A model generated the notes under the pieces. The model made no database searches. It was not told the origin of the DNA and worked only from the letters and a program-made list of their open reading frames with translations. Both the position numbers and the translations under genes were made by a program. From Flavobacterium microcysteis (GTDB lineage: Bacteria > Bacteroidota > Bacteroidia > Flavobacteriales > Flavobacteriaceae), in assembly GCF_006385255.1 (NCBI RefSeq), contig NZ_VFJE01000056.1, positions 124,001 to 188,000 of the forward strand: 64,000 nucleotides of DNA. Direction: 5' to 3'. Positions 24,448 to 34,223 of the stretch are shown here, one piece after another. Numbering within the stretch: the first letter of the stretch is position 1; every line of letters starts with the position of its first letter.

Positions 24448-27054
24448 ATGGCAAAGTTTGCTTTTTACTTTATCATTGTCTTTTCTATTGTTTTTCCTCA
24501 ACAGTTAAGAAGCCAAAATACCGCAGATTCTCTGCATACGTTAATTAAAAAAGCAGACGGGCTGAAAAAAGGGGAACTAAACCTCGAACTCGCAAGACAT
24601 TTTTTGCCAAGCAATCAGGATTCTTGTCTTTACTATAGTCAGGCAGCTCAAAAAATTGGGCAAAATATAAAAGATCACTCCGTAGTGATTCGTTCCTATG
24701 CCCTTATGGGTGAAGCCTATCAAAAGCAAAACAAAATGAAGGAAGCGATTTCTTCCTATCAAGAAGGGCTTAAACTGGCGGAAAAACATAACGAAAAATC
24801 TTTGGCCGGAACTATTTACAACGGAATAGGAACCTGTTACTTCTATCTGAACGATCCTAAAAAAGCGGAGCAGTATCTGAAACAGGCAGCGCAAGCCAAG
24901 AAAGAAGCAAACGATTACCAATATTATTCTTTCATCGCAGCAAATCTGGCAGCTTTGCAGATTATGAACCAATCATTTGGTGAAGCAATACACACGCTAA
25001 AAGATGCTGAAAAGACACTTTTGAAAAATAAGCAAGACAAGTATCTCGCAACGGTTTACAACTCGCTTGGAGCAGCTTATCAAGGAACTAAATCGGATTC
25101 CTGTGTTTATTATTACGAAAAAGGACTTGAGCTTTCCGAAAAAAACAAAGACCATCTCACCATGATGACTACGCACCAGAATTTGGGCGATTATTATTTG
25201 GAGAAGAAAAATTATAACAAGGCAGTTGAGTACATGAAGAAAGCGATTGCAGTAAATGAACTGCGACCGGAAGATCAATATAAGCCTGCATTGTTTGAAA
25301 GGATAAGTGTTTTGTATGAGTCGATGGGAGATTTTAAAAATGCCTATCATTATAAAAAATTAGAAAACGAGGCACGCCAACGCCTCTTTACGGCGGCAAA
25401 ACAAAAAGAAATCGAAGAACTCGAAATCAAATACCAAAGCGAGAAAAAAGAAAAAGAAATCCAGGTACATAAACATGAAGCTGAAAAAGCAAAGAGTGAG
25501 CGTACGGCCCTGTTGTTTGGTTCGATTTTGCTGTTTTTGGTAGCCGGATTTATTATCTATTTGATTTTCCAAAGAAGAAAGATCACTCAGAAATTTGAAC
25601 AGGAAAAACTCAGGATGTTTGAGAATATCTTGCATGAAATCAAGACGCCACTTACGCTTATCGATGGACCTATTCAGATTATGAAACAACGTTCTGATAG
25701 TTCAAACGAAGAACAGCTTGGTCTGATGGAACGAAATTCTAAAAAATTAATGAGTCTGGTTGCTGAATTGCTCGATGCATCAAAATTGGGCAGAGGCAGT
25801 TTCCAGCTTCACTATACCAATGGATTGGTTGACGATTTTATTGAAAACACGATTGACACTTTTACCAGCGAAGCCAAATCCAAAGACATACAGATTACGC
25901 ATATTAAAAATAATGTGGAGAAGCATTATTCGTTTCCGTCTAACGCTTTGGAAAAAATCCTTTCCAACCTTATCGGAAACGCCGTGAAATACTGTACGCC
26001 AAAAGCAAAAATTCAGGTGGCATCACAAATAGAACAAGGCAGATTAAACATTAGTGTAAGCGATACTGGCCCGGGAATCCCGAAAAAAGAACAGAAAAAA
26101 GTATTCCGTCGTTTTTTCAGAGGAAATCAGGTTTCCGATGCCAATGGTACGGGAATAGGACTGTCACTTGTTAAAGAATTGGTAGATTTAGTTCAGGGTA
26201 CGATTCATCTTGAAAGTAATTCTTCTGGAACAACATTTATGGTTTCCCTTCCGGTGCAAGAAGCTACGAATGTTATAGATTCGACTATTCAGAACGAAAG
26301 TGCACCAATACTCTTGTTAGTAGAAGATGATGCAGATACGGCTGCTTTTAGCATAGGTGTCTTAAAAGAAAACTTCCAGATTATACATGCTAAAAACGGA
26401 CAGCAAGCTCTTGATTTAATCCGTGAAAATTTGCCCGATATAGTTCTTTCCGATGTTATGATGCCTGAAAAAGACGGTATCGAATTGCTGAAAGACATCC
26501 GATCTGAGGAACTGACAAATCATTTACCTGTTGTGCTATTTTCTGCAAAAGCATCGTTAGAAAGCCGTTTGGAAGGATTGCAGCACGGAGCGGATGCCTA
26601 TATTTCCAAACCTTTTTCGCCTGAAGAATTAAAGCTGACGATAAAGAATCTGTTTACTACGGTTCAACGAAATAAAGAGGCTTACAAAGAAGCGATACAT
26701 TCTGAAAAAATATTTGAAGAACGGATCAAAAGCCCAAATGCCTATGTCAATAAAGTCATTGGCTGTATTGTCAATAATATCGATAATCAAGACTATTCTG
26801 TTAATGAACTTTCAGATAATATGTCTGTTAGCAGAAGCCAACTCCATCGAAAATTAGTTGCCTTGACAGGATTTTCTACTACCAATTTTATCAGTATGAT
26901 CCGACTTGAAAAAGCAAAAGATCTTTTGCTCAATAACGAAGGCAACATAACCGAAATTGCTTATAAATGCGGTTTCAACAGCCAATCGTATTTCACTAAA
27001 TCCTTTACGGAATACTTTGGCAAAAGCCCGAGCCAAGTACTTAAAAATCAATAA
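24448..27054 (+). CDS. Hybrid two-component regulator: TPR sensor, kinase, receiver, AraC
   Basis: An 868-residue single-protein signalling system. In order: signal peptide (MAKFAFYFIIVFSIVFPQQLRSQ), TPR repeats in the periplasm, a coiled coil, a membrane helix (ALLFGSILLFLVAGFIIYLIF), HisKA with acceptor His in NILHEIKTPLTLI (codon at 25633), HATPase (NLIGNAVKY, DTGPGIP, GTGIGLSLV), receiver with Asp in VLSDVMMPEKDG (codon at 26452) and a C-terminal AraC helix-turn-helix. It differs from SusCD-linked HTCS proteins in having a TPR rather than a propeller sensor. The repeat-rich secreted protein just downstream may be its target. Confidence 0.92.
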   Translation: MAKFAFYFIIVFSIVFPQQLRSQNTADSLHTLIKKADGLKKGELNLELARHFLPSNQDSCLYYSQAAQKIGQNIKDHSVVIRSYALMGEAYQKQNKMKEAISSYQEGLKLAEKHNEKSLAGTIYNGIGTCYFYLNDPKKAEQYLKQAAQAKKEANDYQYYSFIAANLAALQIMNQSFGEAIHTLKDAEKTLLKNKQDKYLATVYNSLGAAYQGTKSDSCVYYYEKGLELSEKNKDHLTMMTTHQNLGDYYLEKKNYNKAVEYMKKAIAVNELRPEDQYKPALFERISVLYESMGDFKNAYHYKKLENEARQRLFTAAKQKEIEELEIKYQSEKKEKEIQVHKHEAEKAKSERTALLFGSILLFLVAGFIIYLIFQRRKITQKFEQEKLRMFENILHEIKTPLTLIDGPIQIMKQRSDSSNEEQLGLMERNSKKLMSLVAELLDASKLGRGSFQLHYTNGLVDDFIENTIDTFTSEAKSKDIQITHIKNNVEKHYSFPSNALEKILSNLIGNAVKYCTPKAKIQVASQIEQGRLNISVSDTGPGIPKKEQKKVFRRFFRGNQVSDANGTGIGLSLVKELVDLVQGTIHLESNSSGTTFMVSLPVQEATNVIDSTIQNESAPILLLVEDDADTAAFSIGVLKENFQIIHAKNGQQALDLIRENLPDIVLSDVMMPEKDGIELLKDIRSEELTNHLPVVLFSAKASLESRLEGLQHGADAYISKPFSPEELKLTIKNLFTTVQRNKEAYKEAIHSEKIFEERIKSPNAYVNKVIGCIVNNIDNQDYSVNELSDNMSVSRSQLHRKLVALTGFSTTNFISMIRLEKAKDLLLNNEGNITEIAYKCGFNSQSYFTKSFTEYFGKSPSQVLKNQ

Positions 27055-27168
27055 TTTTTTTGCAGGTGCAACAATAGTACACAATCTGGCAACATGGCTA
27101 CATAGCTGTTTGTGGCTGTAAATCTAAATTTACCAACGTGAATCAACAATCAAAATCAATATACTTTT

Positions 27169-30100
27169 ATGAAACACCTTTTACTATGTTTTATTCTTTT
27201 TTGGCATATTTCCTCCAAGGCCAATGATGAATGCGTTAATGCGATTCAATTAACTCCGAATGCTAACTGCAATGTAAGCGGAACGTTTAGCGGAGCAACT
27301 CTTAGCGGAACAACTCCGTCCTGTGCCAATAACAGTAGCCAGGATGTTTGGTATAAGTTCACGGCAACAGAACAGACGATGGCTGTTAACTTATCCAGGG
27401 TTGTAACGAACACGACAATGTATTTAGCGATGGAAATCTATGAGGATAGTTGCACAGGCAATCGATTCAAGTGCATCGCACCGAGCACAGATGTCTCTGT
27501 TTATTACAATACGGACTTCGTGATAGGCAGGACTTATTATGTCCGCGTGCTGAATCCGATTCCCGAGCTGAGTGCCCGCAGTTTCTATATCTGCATTCAG
27601 GCTTTTCCAAAGCCTGCAAACGACAGCTGTGCTACGGCTGAGCAGCTTACACCGAATACTAACTGCACGAATACTTTCGGTAGTTTCAGTGGGTCATTGC
27701 TGGACGGACCGGTTCCTTCCTGTGCCACTGGCAGTAGACAAGATGTTTGGTATAAATTCACGGCAACAGAACAGACAATGGCTATTAATTTATCCAGAGC
27801 GGTAACGAACACGACGATGTATTTCGCAATGGAAATCTATGAAGAAAGCTGCTCCGGAAACCGATTCAAGTGTATCTCGCAGAGCGCAGATGTCGGTGTC
27901 TATTTCGGTGCAGACTTCGTGATAGGCAGGACCTATTATGTCCGTGTGATGAATCCGGCTGGCGATTTGAGTACGCGCGGTTTCAATATCTGTATCCAAT
28001 CTTTCCCAAAGCCTGCAAACGACACTTGTGCAACGGCAGCAGTGCTTACACCAAATAGCGGCTGCGTAAATACGGCCGGCACATTCAGAGGAGCGGTACT
28101 GGATGGTGGGGTTCCTTCGTGTGCAGCCAACAGCAGCCAGGATGTTTGGTACCGATTTACGGCAACAGAACAGACAATGTCGATTTCCTTATCGAGGATA
28201 GATACGAGCTGGTCTATGAATTTTGCAATGGAGATTTATGAGGAGAGCTGTTCCGGCAACCTTTTCAAATGTGTCGCACCGAATCAGAATGCCGCTACCT
28301 ATTTCAATTCGGACTTTACAGTAGGTAGGACGTATTATGTGCGCGTACTGAACCCGGACAGAGGAATAATCACGCTTCCTTTTAATATCTGCCTTCGTGC
28401 CTATCCTAAGCCTGCAAACGATACTTGTGCAACGGCAGTAGTGCTTACACCAAACAGCAGCTGCGTAAATACGGCCGGCACTTTTAGCGGTGCGTTGCTG
28501 GATGGCGGGGTTCCATCCTGTGCAGCCAACAGCAGCCAGGATGTATGGTACCGATTCACGGCAACAGAACAAACTATGTCTATTTTCGTTTCCAGAGTAG
28601 ATACCAGCTGGTTTATTAATTTTGCTATGGAGATTTATGAGGAGGGCTGTAATGGCAACCTTTTCAAGTGTGTCGCACCGAATCAGAATGCCGCTACCTA
28701 TTTCAATTCGAACTTTACAGTAGGCAGGACCTACTATGTTCGCTTGCTGAACCCAGACAGGGGAATAATAACGCTTCCTTTTAACATCTGTCTTCAGGCA
28801 TTCCCAAAACCTGTAAACGATACTTGTGCAACGGCAACTGTGCTTACGCCAACCAGCGGTTGTGTAAATACGGCTGGCACATTCAGCGGTGCGTTGCTGG
28901 ATGGCGGGGTTCCATCCTGTGCAGCCAACAGTAGCCAGGACGTTTGGTACCGATTCACGGCAACAGAGCAGACGATGTCTGTTTACCTGTCAAGGATAGA
29001 TACCGGCTGGTCTATGAATTTTGCGATGGAGATTTATGAAGAAAGCTGTTCCGGTAACCTTTTCAAGTGCGTTGCACCGAATCAGAATGCCGCAACCTAT
29101 TTCAATTCGGACTTTACAGTAGGCAGGACCTACTATGTTCGTGTGCTGAATCCGGATAGGGGAATAATAACACTTGGCTTTAACATATGCCTTCAGGCAT
29201 TCCCAAAACCTGTGAACGATACTTGTGCAACGGCAACTGTGCTTACGCCAAACAGCAGCTGTGTAAGTACGGTCGGTACATTTAGTGGTGCGTTGCTGGA
29301 TGGCGGAGTTGCTTCATGTGCAGCTAATAGCAGTCAGGATGTATGGTACCGATTCACGGCAACAGAGCAGACGATGTCTGTTTATGTAGTCAGAATTGAT
29401 GCAGGTTGGACTATGAATTTTGCGATGGAGATTTATGAGGAAAGCTGTTCTGGTAACCGTTTCAAGTGTATCAGTACTAATCAGAATGCTTCTACCTATT
29501 TCAATTCGGACTTTACAGTAGGCAGGACCTACTATGTCCGCGTGCTGAACCCGGATAGGGGAATAATAACGCTTCCTTTTAACATCTGCCTTCAGGCATT
29601 CCCAAAACCTGCAAACGATACTTGTGCGACAGCTATAGAACTTACACCTGCGAATACTTGTGTGAATACTTCCGGTACATTTAGAGGTGCGTTGCTGGAT
29701 GGCGGAGTTCCTTCCTGTGCAGCCAACAGCAGCCAGGATGTTTGGTACCGATTCACGGCAACAGGTCAGTCAATGTCTGTTTCTGTAATCAGAGTAGATT
29801 CGGGTTGGTCAATGAATCTTGCAATGGAAATCTATGAAGATAGCTGTACGGGTAATAGGTTGCAGTGTGTTCCATCAAATTCAAATGCTTCTGTATATTC
29901 AGGAAATAGTTTTGTTATTGGCAGAACCTATTATGTTCGCGTACTAAATCCTAATGCGGCTATAAATGCGCTTCCATTTACGATCTGTTTGGTAGGACCG
30001 CCTCCGGCAGCTTGTACTCCAACAGTTACAATTGCCGCTTCAGAGATTACAATTTGCCAGGGAACAAGTGTTGCTTTTACGGCAACACCAGTTAATGGAG

Positions 30101-30918
30101 GAACAGCGCCTTCATATCAATGGAAAGTTAATGGAAATAACGTTGGAATAAATAGCCCGACATATACAACTACTACATTGGCGAATGGAAGTGTTGTTAC
30201 TTGCACAATGTTGAGTAATGCAGCATGCGCTTCGCCAACCAGCGTTACGAGCAATGCTATTACAATGAATGTTACTGCACCAACTGTTCCAAGTTTTACA
30301 CAGATTGCACCAGTTTGTTCTGGCGGAACATTTACACTGCCTACTGTTTCCAATAATGGAATTGGAGGTGTGTGGAGCCCGGTAATTAACAATACGGCAA
30401 CAACAACCTATACTTTTACGCCTTCAACTGGGCAATGTGTTACAACAGCAACAATGACGGTTGTAGTTAATTTGGTAAATAAGACCACAACTTTACAAGG
30501 AAGCACTATTACGGCATCTGCTACAGGAGCTACCTATCAATGGATTAATTGTGCCAATAATCAACCAATAGATGGAGCAACCAATGCTTCCTATACAGCA
30601 AGTGCAAACGGTTCTTATGCGGTAATCGTAACTCAGAATGGATGTTCTGCAACATCAAACTGCGTTCAGATAACTAATTTAGGAGTGGATACTTTTGTAA
30701 AAGGTGGACTGAAAATTTATCCGAATCCAACTGCTGACCAATTGTTTGTCCAATTGAATGATGCAACAGAGATTACAATCGTTGATATGACAGGAAAAAC
30801 AATACAACGTGAGACTTTAAAGTCTGGAAACAATAGTATTGATGTAAGTTCACTGGCTTCAGGAATGTACTTTATACGATCTGTATCAGGAGCAACTGCA
30901 AAGTTTGTGAAGAAATAA
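27169..30918 (+). CDS. T9SS-secreted protein with seven 133-residue repeats
   Basis: A 1249-residue surface or secreted protein. After a signal peptide come seven tandem repeats starting at 27226, 27622, 28021, 28420, 28819, 29218 and 29617 (396 or 399 bases each). Each contains DxCATAxxLTPN, PSCAxNSSQDVWYxFTATEQTM, AMEIYExSC and GRTYYVRVLNP, with about six cysteines that could form disulfides. Ig/PKD-like segments follow (AACTPTVTIAASEITICQGTSVAF), then a T9SS type A sorting domain (IYPNPTADQLFVQL to the KFVKK end). It is a likely adhesin or glycan-binding protein. The exact function is not known. Confidence 0.85.
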   Translation: MKHLLLCFILFWHISSKANDECVNAIQLTPNANCNVSGTFSGATLSGTTPSCANNSSQDVWYKFTATEQTMAVNLSRVVTNTTMYLAMEIYEDSCTGNRFKCIAPSTDVSVYYNTDFVIGRTYYVRVLNPIPELSARSFYICIQAFPKPANDSCATAEQLTPNTNCTNTFGSFSGSLLDGPVPSCATGSRQDVWYKFTATEQTMAINLSRAVTNTTMYFAMEIYEESCSGNRFKCISQSADVGVYFGADFVIGRTYYVRVMNPAGDLSTRGFNICIQSFPKPANDTCATAAVLTPNSGCVNTAGTFRGAVLDGGVPSCAANSSQDVWYRFTATEQTMSISLSRIDTSWSMNFAMEIYEESCSGNLFKCVAPNQNAATYFNSDFTVGRTYYVRVLNPDRGIITLPFNICLRAYPKPANDTCATAVVLTPNSSCVNTAGTFSGALLDGGVPSCAANSSQDVWYRFTATEQTMSIFVSRVDTSWFINFAMEIYEEGCNGNLFKCVAPNQNAATYFNSNFTVGRTYYVRLLNPDRGIITLPFNICLQAFPKPVNDTCATATVLTPTSGCVNTAGTFSGALLDGGVPSCAANSSQDVWYRFTATEQTMSVYLSRIDTGWSMNFAMEIYEESCSGNLFKCVAPNQNAATYFNSDFTVGRTYYVRVLNPDRGIITLGFNICLQAFPKPVNDTCATATVLTPNSSCVSTVGTFSGALLDGGVASCAANSSQDVWYRFTATEQTMSVYVVRIDAGWTMNFAMEIYEESCSGNRFKCISTNQNASTYFNSDFTVGRTYYVRVLNPDRGIITLPFNICLQAFPKPANDTCATAIELTPANTCVNTSGTFRGALLDGGVPSCAANSSQDVWYRFTATGQSMSVSVIRVDSGWSMNLAMEIYEDSCTGNRLQCVPSNSNASVYSGNSFVIGRTYYVRVLNPNAAINALPFTICLVGPPPAACTPTVTIAASEITICQGTSVAFTATPVNGGTAPSYQWKVNGNNVGINSPTYTTTTLANGSVVTCTMLSNAACASPTSVTSNAITMNVTAPTVPSFTQIAPVCSGGTFTLPTVSNNGIGGVWSPVINNTATTTYTFTPSTGQCVTTATMTVVVNLVNKTTTLQGSTITASATGATYQWINCANNQPIDGATNASYTASANGSYAVIVTQNGCSATSNCVQITNLGVDTFVKGGLKIYPNPTADQLFVQLNDATEITIVDMTGKTIQRETLKSGNNSIDVSSLASGMYFIRSVSGATAKFVKK
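27226..30000 (+). repeat. Seven-copy 399-base coding repeat
   Basis: Seven in-frame direct repeats of 396-399 bases. Copies 3 to 6 are very similar at DNA level (runs such as GATGGCGGGGTTCCATCCTG recur), while copies 1, 2 and 7 are more diverged. This suggests recent expansion or gene conversion in the centre. Confidence 0.9.
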
Positions 30919-30941
30919 AAGGTTTTTAATTAGTTTACAAA

Positions 30942-30976
30942 AAAAGCCCCTTTTCGTGAGATTAGGGGCTTTTATA
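30942..30976 (+). terminator. Intrinsic terminator after the repeat protein gene
   Basis: AAAAGCCCC (30942-30950) pairs with GGGGCTTTT (30965-30973). The loop CTTTTCGTGAGATTA-like sequence is shared with the terminator at 34079-34110. Confidence 0.85.
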
Positions 30977-31007
30977 ATTAATAAAGAAAATTGTATGTTG
31001 AAATCTC

Positions 31008-32117
31008 TTATGCCAAACTGTAGAAAAAAGATCGTAATTCATCTGAGAAAACCTGTGGTACTTCCAGAGCTGCAAAATGTCCTCCGGCTTCCATCTTCTT
31101 AAAGCGTGTAACATTTACAAAACGTTCTGCCCATTCTTTCGGAAATTGTGCTTCTCGAGGAAATACAGCAATTCCAGCCGGAACATTGGTTTTTTGTAAA
31201 GGAGGAGAACCGCCCCATTGGGCCATCGCTTCCATTTTATACATTCTTACAGAGGTAGCTATTGTTTGCGAAACCCAGTAGATCATGATGTTGGTAAGCA
31301 TTTCATCTTTACCTCCAAAAGCCGTTTCAATTAGCTCAGGAGGTGCTCCGGCATTTCCAAAGCTCACAATCCAGGCAGCTAATCCAATAGGCGAATCGTT
31401 TAATCCGTAGGCCAACGATTGTGGTTTGGTAGCATGTACCATTGCATAAGCTCCTTCACTATACCACCAATGTTGTACAAATTGGGCAAACTTTTTTTCA
31501 TCTTCACTCATGCTGTTTGGATCTTCTTGCCCCATTGGGTAGCCGATATCCGTAAAATGAACTGCCTCCACAACATCCGGATATTTTGAAGCTAAAGCCT
31601 TAGTAACTCCCATGCCAATGTCACCACCCGCCGCACAAAACTTTGAATAATTCAGCGTTTCGGTCATTAGTTTTTTCCAAAGATCGGCAACGGCTTCGCT
31701 ATTGATAGCAACTTTAGCAGAAAAACCAAATCCGGGAATGGATGGAATAACGAGGTCAAAGCTCTGTTCTCCTTCAGTAAGCAACGGAATGAGTTTATGA
31801 AAACGATAATAACTGTCTGGCCAGCCATGCGTCAGCACTAACGGTTTTGCATTTTTGCCTTTGCCTTTTATGTATTGAAAATGGATTTGAATTCCATCTA
31901 TTTCAGTAAGATATTGCGGATATTGATTCAATTGTTTCTCCTGCTTCCTCCAGTCATATTCATTGGTCCAATAATTAGCCAGTTCTTTCAAATAGCTTTC
32001 ACTGGTTCCAAAATTCCAGCCAGAACCTTCCTGTTCTCCGGGCCAACGTGTGTTTTGAATACGGTTTTTCAGATCACTAATTACAGTTTCTGAAATGTTA
32101 ACAGTAAATGGATTCAT
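31008..32117 (-). CDS. Epoxide hydrolase (EHN-domain alpha/beta hydrolase)
   Basis: A 369-residue hydrolase of the microsomal epoxide hydrolase type. The N-terminal EHN domain is IQNTRWPGEQEGSGWNFGTSESYLKELANYW. The core shows the oxyanion motif THGWPDSYYRF, the nucleophile Asp in AAGGDIGMGVTKAL and the catalytic His in AGGHFAALEVPQ. There is no signal peptide, so it is cytosolic. It opens epoxides to diols in detoxification, with the natural substrate unknown. It is convergent with the repeat protein gene. Confidence 0.88.
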   Translation of the reverse strand: MNPFTVNISETVISDLKNRIQNTRWPGEQEGSGWNFGTSESYLKELANYWTNEYDWRKQEKQLNQYPQYLTEIDGIQIHFQYIKGKGKNAKPLVLTHGWPDSYYRFHKLIPLLTEGEQSFDLVIPSIPGFGFSAKVAINSEAVADLWKKLMTETLNYSKFCAAGGDIGMGVTKALASKYPDVVEAVHFTDIGYPMGQEDPNSMSEDEKKFAQFVQHWWYSEGAYAMVHATKPQSLAYGLNDSPIGLAAWIVSFGNAGAPPELIETAFGGKDEMLTNIMIYWVSQTIATSVRMYKMEAMAQWGGSPPLQKTNVPAGIAVFPREAQFPKEWAERFVNVTRFKKMEAGGHFAALEVPQVFSDELRSFFYSLA

Positions 32118-32291
32118 AGGTAATAGATTTAGGGTTGTGTTAATACTTCGTATGCGATTTCCATTTTGTATTTAAAAATACGGTAAAATAGTTTATCGAT
32201 TTTATAAAATTTCTAATTTTAACTCTTAAATAATTGTGATTTAAGTGCTCAAACTTAATGTTTTAGTAAAAGTAAAAGCCAGTTTTATTTG

Positions 32292-32299
32292 TATGTTTG
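32292..32299 (+). promoter_or_regulatory. -7 element (TATGTTTG)
   Basis: TATGTTTG, an exact TAnnTTTG match, lies 77 bases before the ATG of the secreted nuclease gene. The rest of the 259-base spacer is AT-rich with no other clear signal. Confidence 0.45.
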
Positions 32300-32376
32300 C
32301 GCTCGACTAACTTTATCTGTGAGCGGTTCTTCTAAAGAAATTTTGTGTAGCTGTTCCAGATTGATACCCCTACAAA

Positions 32377-34056
32377 ATGCAAAAATATTTTAGACTGTTT
32401 CTTTTACTTGTTCTTTCGAATTTTGGTGCCAGCTTGTATGCACAAACCACTATTCTGGATCAAACATTGCTTACGCAGACAAGTTTCAATACGTTTACCG
32501 CTTATAGCGTTACAGGTGCTCAAAATTGGACTTTTAGTTCCCAATACGGTGCTATGTGCAACGGATTTGCAGGAGGACAAAGTTTTGAAAACGAAGATTG
32601 GTTTATTAGTCCGGTAATGAATCTGGATCAAACCGATAACGTAAAACTTACTTTTAGCCATACTCGTGGAAACGCTTCTGTATTGAATGTTGGCGTGACG
32701 CAAGGTTGGTATAAAGTTTTCGCTACTTCTAATTTTACAGGTAATCCGGCAACGACAACATGGGTTGAACTGTCAGGTCTTAATCAAAATGTTCCTACTG
32801 CCTGGCAATATATTTCTTCTGGCGAGCTTGTGATACCCGAGGCGGCCAAATCACAAAATTCACGAATTGCTTTCCGTTATATGAGCAGTTCTACCCAGAG
32901 TGCTACATGGGAAATTAAAAATGTAAAAGTTACGGGCGAACCTCAGCCAACAAATCCTAATGCAGGTATTTTTAAAATTACCAATTGGAATACGGAATGG
33001 TTGGGATGTACAACATTTGGACCGACTGATGAAACGCAGCAAATTAATAATGTTGTAGCTGCCATGCGTTCTATGAATTCCGATATTTACTGTATTCAGG
33101 AAGTTACACACACAACGGCTTTTCCTTCTATCACAACACTAGTGTCACTTTTAGGTAGCGACCAATGGGAAGGTAAAATTGTGCCTTCCAGTACAGATGA
33201 TTGCGATCAAAGACAAGGAATTATTTATAAAAAGGCAAGAGTACAATTTGTAAGCGGGTCGCAGTTAAGTAGTGGGAATTCTGCACAAGGTAATTCTTAT
33301 TCTTTCAATTGGTCTGGCGGACGCTTTCCTGCTTTGTATAATGTAAATCTTGTTTCTGGTACTACGTTAGTGCCGGTGTCTTTGGTAAATATTCATGCCA
33401 AGGCTGAAGACGGTAACGCAATGAGCTATACACGCAGGTTGGGAGCTTCTCAGGCACTGAAAACCATCCTTGATGGAGCAACCTATAATTCAAAAAATGT
33501 TATAGTTATTGGAGATTTTAATGATTTCCTTGTCGGAACATCGAGCAACACCTGCGGATGTACTGTTTCGCCTTATAAAAATTTTATTGACGATACGGCC
33601 AATTATAGCAGTATCACTAAAGACATAATTGATGCAAACACCAATTGGGGAATCCGCCCGATTATTGAAAACATTATTGTTTCTAATGAATTATCTGGAT
33701 ACTATATTCCAAACAGTGCCGCACAAGAAGTCTCGGTTCCGCAAAATATCAGCAATTATTTTAATACGACTTCCAATCATTATCCAATGAGTGCAAAATT
33801 CCAGTTCCCGGTGTTGGATACTCCGGAGTTTGCTCAGAAAAATGCATTGGTAATTTACCCGAATCCGGCAACAGACCAATTGTTTGCCCAACTGGATGAA
33901 GCAACAGATATTACAATTGTTGATATGACAGGGAAAATAATCCAACAGGAGTCTTTACAATCCGGGAATAATAGTATTAATATAAGCTCACTGGCTTCAG
34001 GGTTGTACTTTATACGATCTGCATCGGGAACAACCGTAAAGTTTGTGAAGAAATAA
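32377..34056 (+). CDS. Secreted endonuclease/exonuclease/phosphatase with T9SS domain
   Basis: A 559-residue protein: signal peptide (MQKYFRLFLLLVLSNFGASLYAQ), an N-terminal beta-sandwich choice-of-anchor-like domain (to about 195), an EEP (DNase I-like) domain and a T9SS sorting domain (LVIYPNPATDQLFAQL to KFVKK). EEP motifs are TNWNTEWLG, CIQEV (metal Glu), NIHAKA (catalytic His), GDFND and SNHYPM. The last motif is usually SDHxP, and the usual D-H before the last strand reads ENII, so the active site differs from the norm. It is probably an extracellular nuclease or phosphoesterase. Confidence 0.8.
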   Translation: MQKYFRLFLLLVLSNFGASLYAQTTILDQTLLTQTSFNTFTAYSVTGAQNWTFSSQYGAMCNGFAGGQSFENEDWFISPVMNLDQTDNVKLTFSHTRGNASVLNVGVTQGWYKVFATSNFTGNPATTTWVELSGLNQNVPTAWQYISSGELVIPEAAKSQNSRIAFRYMSSSTQSATWEIKNVKVTGEPQPTNPNAGIFKITNWNTEWLGCTTFGPTDETQQINNVVAAMRSMNSDIYCIQEVTHTTAFPSITTLVSLLGSDQWEGKIVPSSTDDCDQRQGIIYKKARVQFVSGSQLSSGNSAQGNSYSFNWSGGRFPALYNVNLVSGTTLVPVSLVNIHAKAEDGNAMSYTRRLGASQALKTILDGATYNSKNVIVIGDFNDFLVGTSSNTCGCTVSPYKNFIDDTANYSSITKDIIDANTNWGIRPIIENIIVSNELSGYYIPNSAAQEVSVPQNISNYFNTTSNHYPMSAKFQFPVLDTPEFAQKNALVIYPNPATDQLFAQLDEATDITIVDMTGKIIQQESLQSGNNSINISSLASGLYFIRSASGTTVKFVKK

Positions 34057-34078
34057 TAAACATTTTTTATAAGTTTTC

Positions 34079-34114
34079 AAAAGCCTCTTTTCGACAGATT
34101 AGAGGCTTTTATTT
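34079..34114 (+). terminator. Intrinsic terminator after the nuclease gene
   Basis: AAAAGCCTCT (34079-34088) pairs with AGAGGCTTTT (34101-34110), followed by ATTTT. It is homologous to the terminator at 30942. Confidence 0.85.
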
Positions 34115-34223
34115 TAGGATTGGTTATTGCAATTAAAATGTGTTAAATTAAAAACATGCTGCCATAGGGTTGTCACTGCTGTAGTTTTATTTTGTGGATA
34201 CGAATCAAAAAACAACAGTCAAA

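Noticed and set aside
27450..28572. Several open frames inside the seven-repeat gene on both strands
   Set aside because: They recur with the repeat period and have improbable composition. They are frame shadows of the repeats.
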